NCBI GenBank assembly: GCA_946803585.1
Contig: CAMPEQ010000007.1
Span: forward strand, 342,451-406,450
DNA from: an uncultured Actinomycetes bacterium
Lineage (GTDB): Bacteria; Actinomycetota; Actinomycetes; S36-B12; UBA10799
Direction of reading: 5' to 3'
Length of the DNA stretch: 64,000 nt
Shown: piece by piece, positions 52,409 to 61,577 of the stretch
Position numbering within the stretch: the stretch's first letter is position 1
How the letters are laid out: each line of letters opens with the position of its first letter
The notes under the pieces: model-generated
Seen by the model: the letters and a program-made list of their open reading frames with translations, nothing else
Told to the model about the DNA's origin: nothing
The model's database searches: none
Position numbers and translations under genes: made by a program

Positions 52409-53008
52409 TCATGGACTCGGAATTATCAGCTTCTGCCCAGGCGAAAGCGCGGTCCCTTTGAGCCCATTGGCGACCCGAATCTCCCTTACAGCAGCCCTAG
52501 GGTCTACATCTGGCATCACCCGCGTCGCAACCGTCCACAGACTGTCTCCTTGCTCGACGGTTACAACCGACTGAGCTGAACCTTCCGTCACCACACGGGA
52601 AGCCTGCGCGCTAATCCCAGGCGCTGCGAGTACGAGTAGCGCTACCACTCCGGCGAGAAGCGCGACTAGTCCGTAGCGAAGCCCGTGGCCCCTTCCACGA
52701 GCACTCCTGGCGTTGACGCCGCGGCGACTAGTCAAATGTCGAACCCTCTGAGGTGAGGCCGGACGAGCGGATCGGCGCTGATCGCCACCAACCGGCCCCG
52801 CCAACTGCTTTGATCGTCTCGAGGAATGGGGTAGAGGTCTAGATACACCTGGGCTGCGATGGGGTGGTGAAACGCGTAACGCCAGCCCAGCAGAGGGCGG
52901 CAACTGGCGCGCGAAGTGCGGAAGCGACAGGTCCCGCTGCTCGCGACCCCGTAAGGATTGATACGACTTTGGAAGATCGACTCCCCAAGATGGTGCGGTG
53001 ATAGCCAT
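52409..53008 (-). CDS. LysM-domain membrane protein divergent from lexA (SOS-linked cell-division factor candidate)
   Basis: 199 residues, ATG with GGAGGG at good distance. Residues 1-113 are polar, Arg/Ser/Pro-rich and probably cytosolic; helix 114-135 (YGLVALLAGVVALLVLAAPG) spans the membrane; the C-terminus is one LysM unit, VTVEQGDSLWTVATRVMPDV, then VANGLKGTALSPGQKLIIPS. By position and layout it matches the actinobacterial protein beside lexA (Rv2719c/ChiZ in M. tuberculosis, DivS in Corynebacterium), which is SOS-induced and delays division. A LexA box lies 74 bp upstream. The sequence itself shows peptidoglycan binding, not hydrolase activity. Confidence 0.8.
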   Translation of the reverse strand: MAITAPSWGVDLPKSYQSLRGREQRDLSLPHFARQLPPSAGLALRVSPPHRSPGVSRPLPHSSRRSKQLAGPVGGDQRRSARPASPQRVRHLTSRRGVNARSARGRGHGLRYGLVALLAGVVALLVLAAPGISAQASRVVTEGSAQSVVTVEQGDSLWTVATRVMPDVDPRAAVREIRVANGLKGTALSPGQKLIIPSP

Positions 53009-53081
53009 TGTGCCCTCCGAGCATGTGGATTGATATCGACCCCGAAGCTCTCCGGTCAGCTAGGCTGCCTGCAGAAGCAAC

Positions 53082-53095
53082 CGAACAACTGTTCG
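53082..53095. promoter_or_regulatory. LexA box 1 (SOS operator)
   Basis: CGAACAACTGTTCG, a dyad fitting actinobacterial CGAAC-N4-GTTYG. It lies 74 bp upstream of the LysM gene and 170 bp upstream of lexA, so it most likely controls the LysM side. Confidence 0.85.
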
Positions 53096-53150
53096 AATCG
53101 AACGGGTGTACTAGATTTAGCACGATCGGCCGACATTTCGCCACAGAGTT

Positions 53151-53164
53151 CGAACATATGTTTG
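53151..53164. promoter_or_regulatory. LexA box 2 (SOS operator)
   Basis: CGAACATATGTTTG, a full match to CGAACRNRYGTTYG, 101 bp upstream of lexA. It probably provides lexA autoregulation. It shares nine-plus bases with the recA box at 61523. Confidence 0.9.
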
Positions 53165-53264
53165 ATTTGATCGATAAGAGGCGCTAAGTTGACTTGCACA
53201 AGCTCGGGCCACGCACATCCGTGAGCCGAGATCAAAGCGCAGTACTTGGACCTGAGGAGCAGCC

Positions 53265-54023
53265 GTGAGCCGAGACGACAAGACAGCTACCCGCTCACCT
53301 AGCGGGAGCACTTCCGCGACGTCGAAGTCTGGACGCGGCAGCAATGTGGCCGAACTAGATGAAGCATCGAACAAGAAGGGGCTCACGGACCGTCAGTCCA
53401 AGATCTTGACAGTTATCCGCGATGCGGTTGAGGCTCGCGGGTACCCTCCGAGCGTTCGTGAAATCGGCGATGCTGTCGGATTGGCAAGCCCCTCTAGCGT
53501 GGCCCACCAGTTGCGCGTACTCGAGAAGCGCGGCTATCTGCGCCGAGATCCGAATCGACCGCGGGCGCTAGAAGTCACGATGTCGGACGAACCCGTCGAG
53601 TCGCGTACGCAACTCGAGGTAGTCCCCGAAAGCGATACAGACTCGAGCCGAACTGCGTTTGTTCCAGTCCTCGGTCGAATCGCTGCTGGCGGACCTATTC
53701 TCGCCGATGAGTCCGTCGAAACGGTGTTTCCTCTCCCCCGCGACCTCACTGGTGAAGGCGAACTCTTCCTCCTTCACGTCGTTGGCGAGTCGATGATTGA
53801 TGCAGCCATCTGTGACGGCGACTACGTAGTAGTTCGCAAACAGGACACCGTCGAATCTGGTGAGATCGTTGCCGCGCTGATTGGCGACGAAGCTACTGTG
53901 AAGACGTTCAAACGACGCGACGGTCACGTTTGGCTTATGCCGCACAACCCCGCCTTTGCACCCATCCTGGGTGACGACGCACGGATCCTGGGCAAGGTTG
54001 TATCTGTTCTCCGAAAGGTCTGA
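53265..54023 (+). CDS. lexA: SOS repressor LexA
   Basis: 252 residues from GTG 53265 with GAGGAG upstream. A disordered 38-residue lead, then a winged helix-turn-helix ([40 protein letters not shown]). The autocleavage site is Ala141-Gly142 in GRIAAGGPI, with catalytic Ser176 in [10 protein letters not shown] and Lys213 in TVKTFKR, spaced exactly as in E. coli LexA (37 apart). It represses damage-inducible genes until RecA filaments trigger self-cleavage. Two LexA boxes lie upstream and one before recA. Divergent from the LysM gene. Confidence 0.97.
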   Translation: MSRDDKTATRSPSGSTSATSKSGRGSNVAELDEASNKKGLTDRQSKILTVIRDAVEARGYPPSVREIGDAVGLASPSSVAHQLRVLEKRGYLRRDPNRPRALEVTMSDEPVESRTQLEVVPESDTDSSRTAFVPVLGRIAAGGPILADESVETVFPLPRDLTGEGELFLLHVVGESMIDAAICDGDYVVVRKQDTVESGEIVAALIGDEATVKTFKRRDGHVWLMPHNPAFAPILGDDARILGKVVSVLRKV

Positions 54024-54028
54024 AAACG

Positions 54029-54061
54029 AAGAGGGCTGACCCTTACGTCTTAGCCACTCTT
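54029..54061. terminator. Hairpin between convergent lexA and hflX
   Basis: AAGAGGGCT pairs with AGCC-A-CTCTT with one bulged A; the loop is about 14 nt. It starts 5 bp after the lexA stop and ends just before the hflX stop, so it may serve both genes. Confidence 0.5.
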
Positions 54062-54066
54062 AAGCG

Positions 54067-55443
54067 CTACTGGCCGCTGTCGGCGGCTGCCTCACGTAAG
54101 CGACTGGCGAGGTGCTCATCGACTCGAGCCCTCAGTAGCGTCCCGTTCTCTCCATGTTCGATGAGCTCGATCTCGCCCTCGCGGTGTACCTGAGCAACCA
54201 AGTCAGAGTGCTCGTACCCGATGGTCACCTCGACTTCGAACTCCGGCGTCGGGAGATCTCGCTCGAGATCTTGCATCAGCTCGTCGAATCCCTCGCCCGT
54301 GCGAGCCGAGACGAAGACAACGTGGCGCAGCTCTCGCCGTAAGTCCTCCAGAACTACGTCGTCGGCCACATCGGTCTTGTTCACCACGATTAGTTCCGTG
54401 ATGTCATCGGCACCGACCTCGGCCAACACCTCCCTTACCGCTGTGATCTGTTCTAACGGGGCCTCATCAGCGCCATCGACGACGTGTAGCAGCAGGTCCG
54501 CTTCGGCTGCTTCTTCCAGCGTGCTTCGGAATGACTCCACCAGTTGATGGGGTAAGTGTCGAACGAATCCGACGGTGTCCGAGAGGGTGATCTCTCGGCC
54601 ACTTGGAGTCCGCGCCTGACGAACGGTGGGGTCAACTGTCGCGAAGAGCTCGTCCTGCACTAGGACGCCAGCCTTAGTAAGCCGGTTGAGCAGACTGGAC
54701 TTGCCTGCGTTGGTGTACCCCACGATCGCCACTGATGGTGTGTTTGAACGCCGCCGAGCAGCACGCGCTGTCTCTCGCGACTGCGCCATCTGTTTGAGAT
54801 CGCGTCGAAGCCGGGAAATCTGCGATCGGATTCGGCGTCGATCAGTCTCTATCTTCGTTTCGCCCGGGCCGCGGGTTCCGATCCCTCCAGACTGCCGACT
54901 CATTGCGTCCCCCCAGCCGCGCAGGCGAGGCAACATGTAGTTCATCTGAGCAAGGGATACCTGGGCCTTGCCTTCTCGACTCCGTGAATGTTGCGAGAAG
55001 ATGTCCAAGATCAACCAGGTTCGGTCGACAACTTTCACCTGAACGACCTTCTCAAGCGAGGTTAACTGTCCTGGCGAAAGCTCGCCGTCGCAGATGACGG
55101 TGTCAGCACCGAGCGCAACAACCATGTCTCGTAGTTCTACCGCCTTACCGGAGCCGATAAAGGTGGATGCATCGGGCTTATCTCGGCGTTGAATGAAGCC
55201 TTCGAGAACCACTGAGCCTGCTGTCTCTGCCAAGCGAGCGAGCTCAGCCAAGGATCGGGCCGCCTGCTCAGCGGATCCGCTTGTCCACACTCCCACGAGC
55301 ACAACTCGCTCAAGTCGAACCTGCCGATACTCAACCTCAGTTATATCGGTGAGCTCTGTGGAGAGTCCGCCTACACGCCGGAGTGCCCGACGCTCCTGAA
55401 TCTCAGTTTCCACCGACTCATTCGAGTCGAAAGCCTCAGACAT
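54067..55443 (-). CDS. hflX: GTPase HflX
   Basis: About 458 residues from ATG 55443 (an in-frame GTG start at 55488 would add 15). N-terminal nucleotide-binding domain (DADTVICDGELSPGQL-like, IGSGKAVELRDMV), a Gly-rich linker GGIGTRGPGETKIETDRRRI, then the G domain: G1 GYTNAGKSSLLN at 242-253, G2/G3 ATVDPTVRQ and LSDTVGFVRHLP, G4 VVNKTDVAD and G5 SARTGEGF. HflX binds 70S ribosomes and splits or rescues stalled ones under stress. It is well conserved in this lexA-dapF-miaAB block. No damage seen. Confidence 0.95.
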   Translation of the reverse strand: MSEAFDSNESVETEIQERRALRRVGGLSTELTDITEVEYRQVRLERVVLVGVWTSGSAEQAARSLAELARLAETAGSVVLEGFIQRRDKPDASTFIGSGKAVELRDMVVALGADTVICDGELSPGQLTSLEKVVQVKVVDRTWLILDIFSQHSRSREGKAQVSLAQMNYMLPRLRGWGDAMSRQSGGIGTRGPGETKIETDRRRIRSQISRLRRDLKQMAQSRETARAARRRSNTPSVAIVGYTNAGKSSLLNRLTKAGVLVQDELFATVDPTVRQARTPSGREITLSDTVGFVRHLPHQLVESFRSTLEEAAEADLLLHVVDGADEAPLEQITAVREVLAEVGADDITELIVVNKTDVADDVVLEDLRRELRHVVFVSARTGEGFDELMQDLERDLPTPEFEVEVTIGYEHSDLVAQVHREGEIELIEHGENGTLLRARVDEHLASRLREAAADSGQ

Positions 55444-55509
55444 CGGGACCGAACGTGGGGAACTCGTGGCAAATAGCGCGACGCCCACAACACAGATGTA
55501 GCTGCACTA

Positions 55510-56316
55510 CTACTGCGCGCTCGCTACGGCACCGAGCTCCGCGGCATCCCCGCGGGATGGAAATGCGACGTCTACAGCCCGGTCCAGCAGGGTCGCGAAT
55601 TCTGCGCGCTCCGATAGGTTCAACACGAGCCAACTACTGGTCATCATCCGATCAGTGTTGCGCTCTGCCTCAGCTCGCGCGCTTGTCACAAAGTCGAATC
55701 GGTGTGGCTCGATCTCGGTCTCGGTCCAGCCAAAGAACGCCGCGTTTGACGCCCCGCCAGGTCCGGCCACGATTGCCTCGCGAGGAGTCATCCCGGTACT
55801 CATTACCGCGGCCAGGTGCAGACCTCCGCGGAGTTCTCGCAGCATCGTCATGAGTTGAGCAAGGCGCCCGGGGCTGTCCTCCGCCAGCGGAAGAACCCGC
55901 CAACCCGCAAATAACGGCGCACCAATAGCCTGACTGCCGCGAACCACTTTCTCTGCGAGCTCGGCCAAACGGTCAACATCAGAGAAGCCGGAGAGGTGTG
56001 AGCGGCCCCAGTTCTGGCAAGCCTGGAGGTAGACCTCCACCGCGAGCGAGAGGTCGGCCTCGCAACCTTCGTCCCAGGCCTTGTGCACAAAGCTCTCCGG
56101 GAAGAACCCACAAACGGCCGCGACAACATCACCATCGACTGGGCCCAGGACCCCGCATCGACCCACGAAGTACGTCGGCCACCCACGCAAGCCGAGATCC
56201 TTACCCGCTTGTTTGGCTTCTTGTGACAAGAAGAATGCTCCACCGAGACTACCTACCCCGCTGCGTACTCGGGCTGCGTATGCGACATCGTCGTCGGCCG
56301 CAAAAACGTCATCCAT
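55510..56316 (-). CDS. SCO6745/EvbL-like helical protein, unknown function
   Basis: 268 residues, mainly alpha-helical, no membrane segments. LGLRGWPTYFVGRCGVLGPV near residues 41-60, then AAVCGFFPESFVHKAWDEGC, resemble the SCO6745 family (GFR/GYFAFRAAPLG, NFHPSMV patterns) as I remember it. The C-terminal half has LRGGLHLAAVMSTGMTPREA and AFFGWTE. No known catalytic residues. It starts 8 bp inside the end of dapF, so it is cotranscribed and probably coupled. It is an unusual insertion between hflX and dapF; other Actinobacteria mostly lack it there. Function not assigned. Confidence 0.65.
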   Translation of the reverse strand: MDDVFAADDDVAYAARVRSGVGSLGGAFFLSQEAKQAGKDLGLRGWPTYFVGRCGVLGPVDGDVVAAVCGFFPESFVHKAWDEGCEADLSLAVEVYLQACQNWGRSHLSGFSDVDRLAELAEKVVRGSQAIGAPLFAGWRVLPLAEDSPGRLAQLMTMLRELRGGLHLAAVMSTGMTPREAIVAGPGGASNAAFFGWTETEIEPHRFDFVTSARAEAERNTDRMMTSSWLVLNLSERAEFATLLDRAVDVAFPSRGDAAELGAVASAQ

Positions 56317-57196
56317 CGTGACCTCCCCACCATGTTGAATCGAAGCTACCGCGAGCGACCAGCTCGGCCGGACCGATGAGGTCCATCCTGCCCGACTGCT
56401 GGTGGGCCACGATCAGTCGTCCCCCCGGAACGTCAATGAGGGTCGATCCCGGGGCAGTGACCCCGCGCCGGGATCGAAGCGCGAGTGAGACCGCGCAAGC
56501 TCCCGTTCCACATGACATCGTCTCCCCGACACCGCGCTCGTGAACGCGCATCGCCGCACGCAAGTCCTTACCGGATTGGTCCTCGACGAACTCGACATTC
56601 GCGCCCGTTGGATAGTGGCCGTGATCGTGCACCTCCAGCGGTGTCAGGTCAGTCGGCAGGTCTGAATACCTGTCAATGAACACCACGGCGTGTGGATTCG
56701 GCACCCACCACGCATCCGCCTGGTAGGTGGTTCCGTCCAGTATGACTTCCGGATCTGGTTTGCTCGACGGCTCGCTCGGCAATCCCATCTCGATCGAGAT
56801 CCTCCCATCGGGCAGGACCTGAACCTCGTGAGTACCCGCGCGGGTCGCGATCAAGAAGGCGTCCTCGGTTACGAGCGAGACCTCACGCAAGTAGCGGGCA
56901 AACACCCGGGCACCGTTACCGCACATCGAGGCCGTCGAACCGTCGGCGTTGCGGTAGTCCATAAACCATGTCGCTCGCCCGGAGCGCTCAGACAAGCGAG
57001 GACCGACTTGGTCAGGCATAGCTTCAACTGGAACCACTCGCAAGACTCCGTCTGCTCCGATTCCGGCGCGACGGTCGCAGATTCTGGCGACCTGCTCGGC
57101 GCTTAGGTCAAGCACCGCCTCAGGGTCCGGGATGATGACGAAGTCATTCCTGGTTCCGTGACCCTTCGCGAACGGAACACCACTAAGCACCGACAT
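56309..57196 (-). CDS. dapF: Diaminopimelate epimerase
   Basis: 295 residues. The two catalytic cysteines are Cys92 in SMCGNGARVFARYL and Cys229 in MSCGTGACAVSLA. KGHGTRNDFVIIPDP near 11-25 and PNPHAVVFID near 167 are also standard. It interconverts LL- and meso-diaminopimelate, the precursor of lysine and of meso-DAP peptidoglycan. It lies downstream of miaA (38-bp gap) in the miaB-miaA-dapF run. No substitutions of key residues. Confidence 0.96.
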   Translation of the reverse strand: MSVLSGVPFAKGHGTRNDFVIIPDPEAVLDLSAEQVARICDRRAGIGADGVLRVVPVEAMPDQVGPRLSERSGRATWFMDYRNADGSTASMCGNGARVFARYLREVSLVTEDAFLIATRAGTHEVQVLPDGRISIEMGLPSEPSSKPDPEVILDGTTYQADAWWVPNPHAVVFIDRYSDLPTDLTPLEVHDHGHYPTGANVEFVEDQSGKDLRAAMRVHERGVGETMSCGTGACAVSLALRSRRGVTAPGSTLIDVPGGRLIVAHQQSGRMDLIGPAELVARGSFDSTWWGGHDG

Positions 57197-57234
57197 AGGT
57201 CTAGCCTACGCAATTTCCGTTCCACTCGTCACGG

Positions 57235-58188
57235 TCAGTCGCTGTTGGATATTTGATGCACAATCGCGTCCGCCGCGGTGAGGGACTCTGGAGCCGGATA
57301 CCAGGTGATTCGCTCATCCCGCAGGAACCAGGAGAGCTGCTTGCGTACGTAGCGCCGTGTCGCGACGATCGTTCTTTCCCGCGCGCTTGAGAAATCAAGA
57401 TCCCCACGTAGGTAGGCAGCAAACTGGGCGTACCCAAGGGCACGGGAAGCCGTCGGGGCCTGCTCCAATCCGGAGGCGACGAGGGTGGTGACTTCATCGA
57501 CGAGACCATTGCTCAGCATCTCATCTACGCGGGCTTCAACCCGTTCATCAAGCTCGGCGCGGTCTCTAGTCAGGCCAACTATCACACTGGGATACAGACC
57601 AGCCGGAACACCGAGATCGGCCGGATACGGCGCATTCGTCAACTCGATCACTTCGAGCGCTCGCACGATTCGGCGTCCATTGAGTCTCTCGATCCGGGTC
57701 GCTGCGGCCGGATCCCTCTGCGCTAACTCGTCGTGCAAAGCAGCGGGACCAATCATCTCGAGTCGCTCCTCCCAACGCGATCTGATTACCGGGTCCACCC
57801 CAGGGAACTGCATATCGTCAATAGCCGCGTTGATGTAAAGACCTGATCCGCCAACCAGGATCGGAGTTCGACCGCGCGCAGCAATCTCCTCGATCTTTCT
57901 TCGGGCCAACTGCTGATACTCAGCCACGGTCGCGGTATGGCCGATGTCCCAGATATCCAGGAGATGGTGAGTAATTCCCCTTCGCTGCTCTACCGCCAAC
58001 TTGGCCGTACCGATATCCATCCCCCGGTAGAGCTGCATCGAGTCCGCGTTAACGATCTCACCATCAAGCGCGCTCGCTAGGTCCAGCGACAATGACGACT
58101 TACCGACAGCTGTGGGTCCAAGGACAACCACAACGCGCGGCAAACAACCGGCGGGCTCGTAATCGTTGGCCACTAGCTCGGTGTGCAT
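57235..58188 (-). CDS. miaA: tRNA dimethylallyltransferase
   Basis: 317 residues. P-loop [20 protein letters not shown] at 21-40; [15 protein letters not shown] near 53-67 for tRNA/prenyl binding; [14 protein letters not shown] near 113. It transfers a dimethylallyl group to A37 of tRNAs reading UNN codons, providing the substrate for MiaB. Its start overlaps the stop of miaB by 16 bp, so both steps of the same modification are coupled. ATG 58188 gives 17 residues before the P-loop strand. Confidence 0.96.
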   Translation of the reverse strand: MHTELVANDYEPAGCLPRVVVVLGPTAVGKSSLSLDLASALDGEIVNADSMQLYRGMDIGTAKLAVEQRRGITHHLLDIWDIGHTATVAEYQQLARRKIEEIAARGRTPILVGGSGLYINAAIDDMQFPGVDPVIRSRWEERLEMIGPAALHDELAQRDPAAATRIERLNGRRIVRALEVIELTNAPYPADLGVPAGLYPSVIVGLTRDRAELDERVEARVDEMLSNGLVDEVTTLVASGLEQAPTASRALGYAQFAAYLRGDLDFSSARERTIVATRRYVRKQLSWFLRDERITWYPAPESLTAADAIVHQISNSD

Positions 58189-59654
58189 GCCGGGGCAGCA
58201 ACTTGCTCATCGCGTGGGACTCCCACTGTTGGGATTCCCAGAGAAACCCCGGGAGACCGGTCGGCGGAATCCAACCCTTCAGCGACGTCACCAGATCTTG
58301 TCCGCTCGACTGAGATTGGGTCACCATCGGCAACGAGGTGGTAGGGGGCAGCCTGAGTGATTCTGGTTCGCACGAGGTCACCCGGGCGTGGCTTCACCGC
58401 ACCCGCGGCAAAGTGAACGAGTCTGTTGTCCGCAGCACGACCACTGAGCCGACCCGTCTGGTCATCCTTCTTGCCCTCCCCTCGTGCCACCAGGACTTCA
58501 ACCTCTTGCCCAACAAACTGCTTGTTCTCGTCCCACGCGATAGCGTTCGCGAGTTCAACAAGTCGGTTATAGCGCTCGGTTACGACCGACTGCGGGACTT
58601 GTCCCTGCATTTGCGCGGCAGGAGTACCTGGTCGCTTCGAGTATTGGAATGTGAAAGCGCCGGCGAACCTCGCTTGTCGAACTACCTCGAGGGTCTGCTG
58701 GAAGTCTTCCTCTGTCTCGCCTGGGAATCCGACGATGATGTCTGTGGTGATCGCGGCATTGGGGATGGCTTCACGCACACGATCGATGATCCCCAAGAAA
58801 CGTTTGGAGCGATAACTCCTGCGCATAGACGCGAGAATGACATCGCTGCCTGACTGCAAGGGCATATGAAGTGATGGCATTACGTTGGGCGTTTGGGCCA
58901 TCGCCTCAATCACATCATCAGTGAAGTCCCTGGGGTGCGGGCTAGTAAACCGGACCCGCCGCAAACCGTCGATCTCGCCACAGGCTCGCAGTAGTTTGGC
59001 GAATGCTTGGTTGTCACCGAACTCGACCCCGTATGCGTTGACGTTCTGGCCAAGGAGCGTAATCTCGCTAACCCCATCATCGACGAGTGCGTTCACCTCC
59101 GCCAGGATTTCGCCCGGACGCCGGTCGCGTTCCTTGCCACGCAATGCCGGAACGATGCAAAACGTGCACGTGTTGTTACAGCCAACCGAGATCGATACCC
59201 ACGCTGAGTAGACCGAGTCACGCTTTGTCGGAAGAACTGACGGGAACTCCTTCAAGGATTCCAGGATCTCGACTTGGCTCTCTTGCTCAATCCGGGCCCG
59301 CTCAAGTAGGACGGGTAGCGACCCCATGTTGTGGGTTCCAAACACCACGTCAACCCAAGGTGCACGATCAATAATCGCGTCGCGGTCCTTTTGCGCCAGA
59401 CACCCTCCGACGGCAATTTGCATCTCCGGATTTGCCAGCTTTGCTGGTTTGAGCATTCCGAGGTTGCCGTAGAGCTTGTTGTCGGCGTTCTCCCGCACCG
59501 CGCAGGTGTTGAACACAACAAGATCGGGGGTCGACTCCCCCACGGATTGCGCGTAACCGGCGGTCTCCAGCAGTCCGTTGATTCGCTCAGAGTCGTGCAC
59601 ATTCATCTGGCACCCATAGGTGCGAACCTCATAGGTGCGGGCACGCGAATTCAC
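58173..59654 (-). CDS. miaB: tRNA-2-methylthio-N6-dimethylallyladenosine synthase
   Basis: 493 residues, a radical-SAM methylthiotransferase. The auxiliary 4Fe-4S cluster is held by Cys15, Cys51 and Cys85 ([29 protein letters not shown]). The radical-SAM cluster is Cys159, Cys163 and Cys166 in [17 protein letters not shown] domain follows ([20 protein letters not shown]). The last 60 residues form a Ser/Pro/Gly tail beyond the usual end and encode the overlap with miaA. It adds a methylthio group to i6A37 of tRNA. Confidence 0.96.
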   Translation of the reverse strand: MNSRARTYEVRTYGCQMNVHDSERINGLLETAGYAQSVGESTPDLVVFNTCAVRENADNKLYGNLGMLKPAKLANPEMQIAVGGCLAQKDRDAIIDRAPWVDVVFGTHNMGSLPVLLERARIEQESQVEILESLKEFPSVLPTKRDSVYSAWVSISVGCNNTCTFCIVPALRGKERDRRPGEILAEVNALVDDGVSEITLLGQNVNAYGVEFGDNQAFAKLLRACGEIDGLRRVRFTSPHPRDFTDDVIEAMAQTPNVMPSLHMPLQSGSDVILASMRRSYRSKRFLGIIDRVREAIPNAAITTDIIVGFPGETEEDFQQTLEVVRQARFAGAFTFQYSKRPGTPAAQMQGQVPQSVVTERYNRLVELANAIAWDENKQFVGQEVEVLVARGEGKKDDQTGRLSGRAADNRLVHFAAGAVKPRPGDLVRTRITQAAPYHLVADGDPISVERTRSGDVAEGLDSADRSPGVSLGIPTVGVPRDEQVAAPACTPS

Positions 59655-59672
59655 AGAATCAAGGGTAAGCGC

Positions 59673-60230
59673 TCACAACGAGACCTCATGCGTCGGACCG
59701 GAATCGACAACGACCTCACTGAGTACACCAGCAACAACCTCTGACGAGTAACCCCTGCGCATGAGCATGCTGCTCAGACGACGACGCCGCGTCGACGCGT
59801 CGTAGCGTTCGAGAGATCGCACCTTCTTGACCGCGAGCCGCAACGCGGCAGCTCGTTCGCTGTCCTCGTCCACCTGCTCAAGAGCAACGTCGATCGTCAG
59901 ATCGGCGACTCCCTTTTGCCGCAACTCCTGCCGAAGAACCCGCCGAGATAGACACCGCGACTCGTGACGGCCCTTCACCCAGGTCATCGCGAAGTCGGCA
60001 TCATCAATGAGGCCCACTTCCTCGAATCGATCAAGTAACTCATCGCTAGTCTCGTCACTGACCTCTCTCTTCGCGAGGAGCTCCGCTAGTTGATGACGAG
60101 TGCGCGCGGCGTTTGCGAGTGAACGCAGAACGATATTGCGAGCATCCTCGAGTGAGACGACGGCGCCAACCGTCGCCGCCTCACCCGAGTCTTGACCACT
60201 ACCGCGATCGCTTGGCAAGGTAGAGGGCAT
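59673..60230 (-). CDS. recX: Regulatory protein RecX
   Basis: 185 residues, helical repeats of the RecX fold: AARTRHQLAELLAKREVSDE, GLIDDADFAMTWVKGRHESR and RRVLRQELRQKGVADLTIDV, ending LSSMLMRRGYSSEVVAGVL. RecX caps or disassembles RecA filaments. It begins 8 bp after the recA stop, the usual actinobacterial recA-recX operon, and so shares the LexA-controlled promoter. The first 20 residues (PSDRGSGQDSGEAATVGAVV) are non-conserved. ATG 60230. Confidence 0.93.
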   Translation of the reverse strand: MPSTLPSDRGSGQDSGEAATVGAVVSLEDARNIVLRSLANAARTRHQLAELLAKREVSDETSDELLDRFEEVGLIDDADFAMTWVKGRHESRCLSRRVLRQELRQKGVADLTIDVALEQVDEDSERAAALRLAVKKVRSLERYDASTRRRRLSSMLMRRGYSSEVVAGVLSEVVVDSGPTHEVSL

Positions 60231-60238
60231 CGTGTCTG

Positions 60239-61333
60239 CTACAAATCAATCGGTGCCGGCTCGGCAGGCAGGACCACATCGATTGGCGCGTCGACGTCGA
60301 GTTGCGCCCCGATGCCTAGTTCTTCCTTAATCTTCTTCTCAATCTCATTTGCGAGATCGGGGTTGTCCTTCAAGAAGTTGCGAGAATTCTCTTTGCCTTG
60401 GCCTAGCTGATCGCCCTCGTAGGTGTACCAGGCGCCTGCCTTGCGAACGAATCCGTGCTGTACACCCATGTCGATCAAGCTGCCTTCGCGTGAGATTCCC
60501 TCGCCATAGACGATGTCGAACTCAGCTTGTTTGAACGGCGGAGCCATCTTGTTCTTGACGACCTTCACGCGGGTTCGTGAGCCGACTGCGTCAGTTCCGT
60601 CTTTCAGCGTCTCGATTCGACGAACATCGAGGCGGACAGATGCGTAGAACTTCAACGCTTTACCACCCGTTGTGGTTTCTGGGCTGCCGAACATCACGCC
60701 GATCTTCTCGCGCAACTGGTTAATGAAGATGGCGGTCGTGCCGGTACCAGAAATCGCACCAGTCATCTTCCGTAGAGCCTGACTCATCAACCGCGCCTGC
60801 AGCCCAACATGGCTATCACCCATATCGCCCTCGATCTCGGCGCGTGGCACGAGCGCGGCGACCGAGTCAATAACCAAGATGTCGACCGCGCCAGATCGAA
60901 TCAGCATGTCCGCGATCTCAAGCGCTTGCTCACCCGTGTCTGGCTGACTGACCAGCAGATTGTCGATGTCAACGCCGAGGGCGGCGGCGTATACCGGGTC
61001 AAGCGCATGCTCAGCATCCACGAATGCAGCGACACCGCCCTGGGCCTGTGCCTGCGCTATTGCGTGCAGCGCGACTGTGGTCTTACCTGAGGACTCCGGA
61101 CCATAAATCTCCACAACCCGACCTCGAGGCAGTCCGCCTATTCCCAGCGCAACATCTAGGGCAATCGCTCCCGTCGGAATCACCTCGACAGGAGGACGAG
61201 TGTCATCACCTAGACGCATTACAGATCCTTTACCGAAGCTCTTCTCGATCTGTTGCAGGGCGTTGTCCAGGGAGCTTTCCCGATTACCCTTGTTGCTACT
61301 TGAGTTACTTGAGCTGTTTGATGCCTTGGCCAT
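60239..61333 (-). CDS. recA: Recombinase RecA
   Basis: 364 residues from ATG 61333, with GAGGGG upstream. P-loop GPESSGKTT at 78-86; Walker [24 protein letters not shown] loop and subunit motifs [21 protein letters not shown]-terminal 20 residues are a Ser/Asn-rich run. It pairs homologous DNA and activates LexA self-cleavage. The LexA box at 61523-61536 lies 190 bp upstream and recX follows by 8 bp. The open frame extends 180 bp further upstream, but it would place the LexA box beyond the start and has no homology, so ATG 61333 stands. Confidence 0.97.
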   Translation of the reverse strand: MAKASNSSSNSSSNKGNRESSLDNALQQIEKSFGKGSVMRLGDDTRPPVEVIPTGAIALDVALGIGGLPRGRVVEIYGPESSGKTTVALHAIAQAQAQGGVAAFVDAEHALDPVYAAALGVDIDNLLVSQPDTGEQALEIADMLIRSGAVDILVIDSVAALVPRAEIEGDMGDSHVGLQARLMSQALRKMTGAISGTGTTAIFINQLREKIGVMFGSPETTTGGKALKFYASVRLDVRRIETLKDGTDAVGSRTRVKVVKNKMAPPFKQAEFDIVYGEGISREGSLIDMGVQHGFVRKAGAWYTYEGDQLGQGKENSRNFLKDNPDLANEIEKKIKEELGIGAQLDVDAPIDVVLPAEPAPIDL

Positions 61334-61522
61334 GAGGGACCCCTCAGTTCGTTCAGGAGGGGTAGTTCCCCTCGCGGTTTGGTGTGCTGCTGACGCTAGC
61401 CACCGCGACCGACATTCAGGTCTATAGATCCGCCCGCTGTGGAGAACTCTAGGACCGTTGCCGATCTGTGCATAGCCTCCGCGGGACAGACATCGTCCTG
61501 CCGGTATTCGCATACACTAGAA

Positions 61523-61536
61523 CGAACATATGTTCG
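61523..61536. promoter_or_regulatory. LexA box upstream of recA
   Basis: CGAACATATGTTCG, a perfect 14-bp dyad, 190 bp from the recA start. It differs by a single base from the box before lexA (53151-53164). Damage control of recA-recX follows. Confidence 0.92.
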
Positions 61537-61577
61537 AAAGCAGCTTTTGACACGCCGAACGGTAGAATTCTTCGCAG

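Noticed and set aside
60239-61513. RecA with 60 extra N-terminal residues
   Set aside because: ATG 61333 has a good ribosome site; the upstream part has no RecA homology and would reach to the LexA box.
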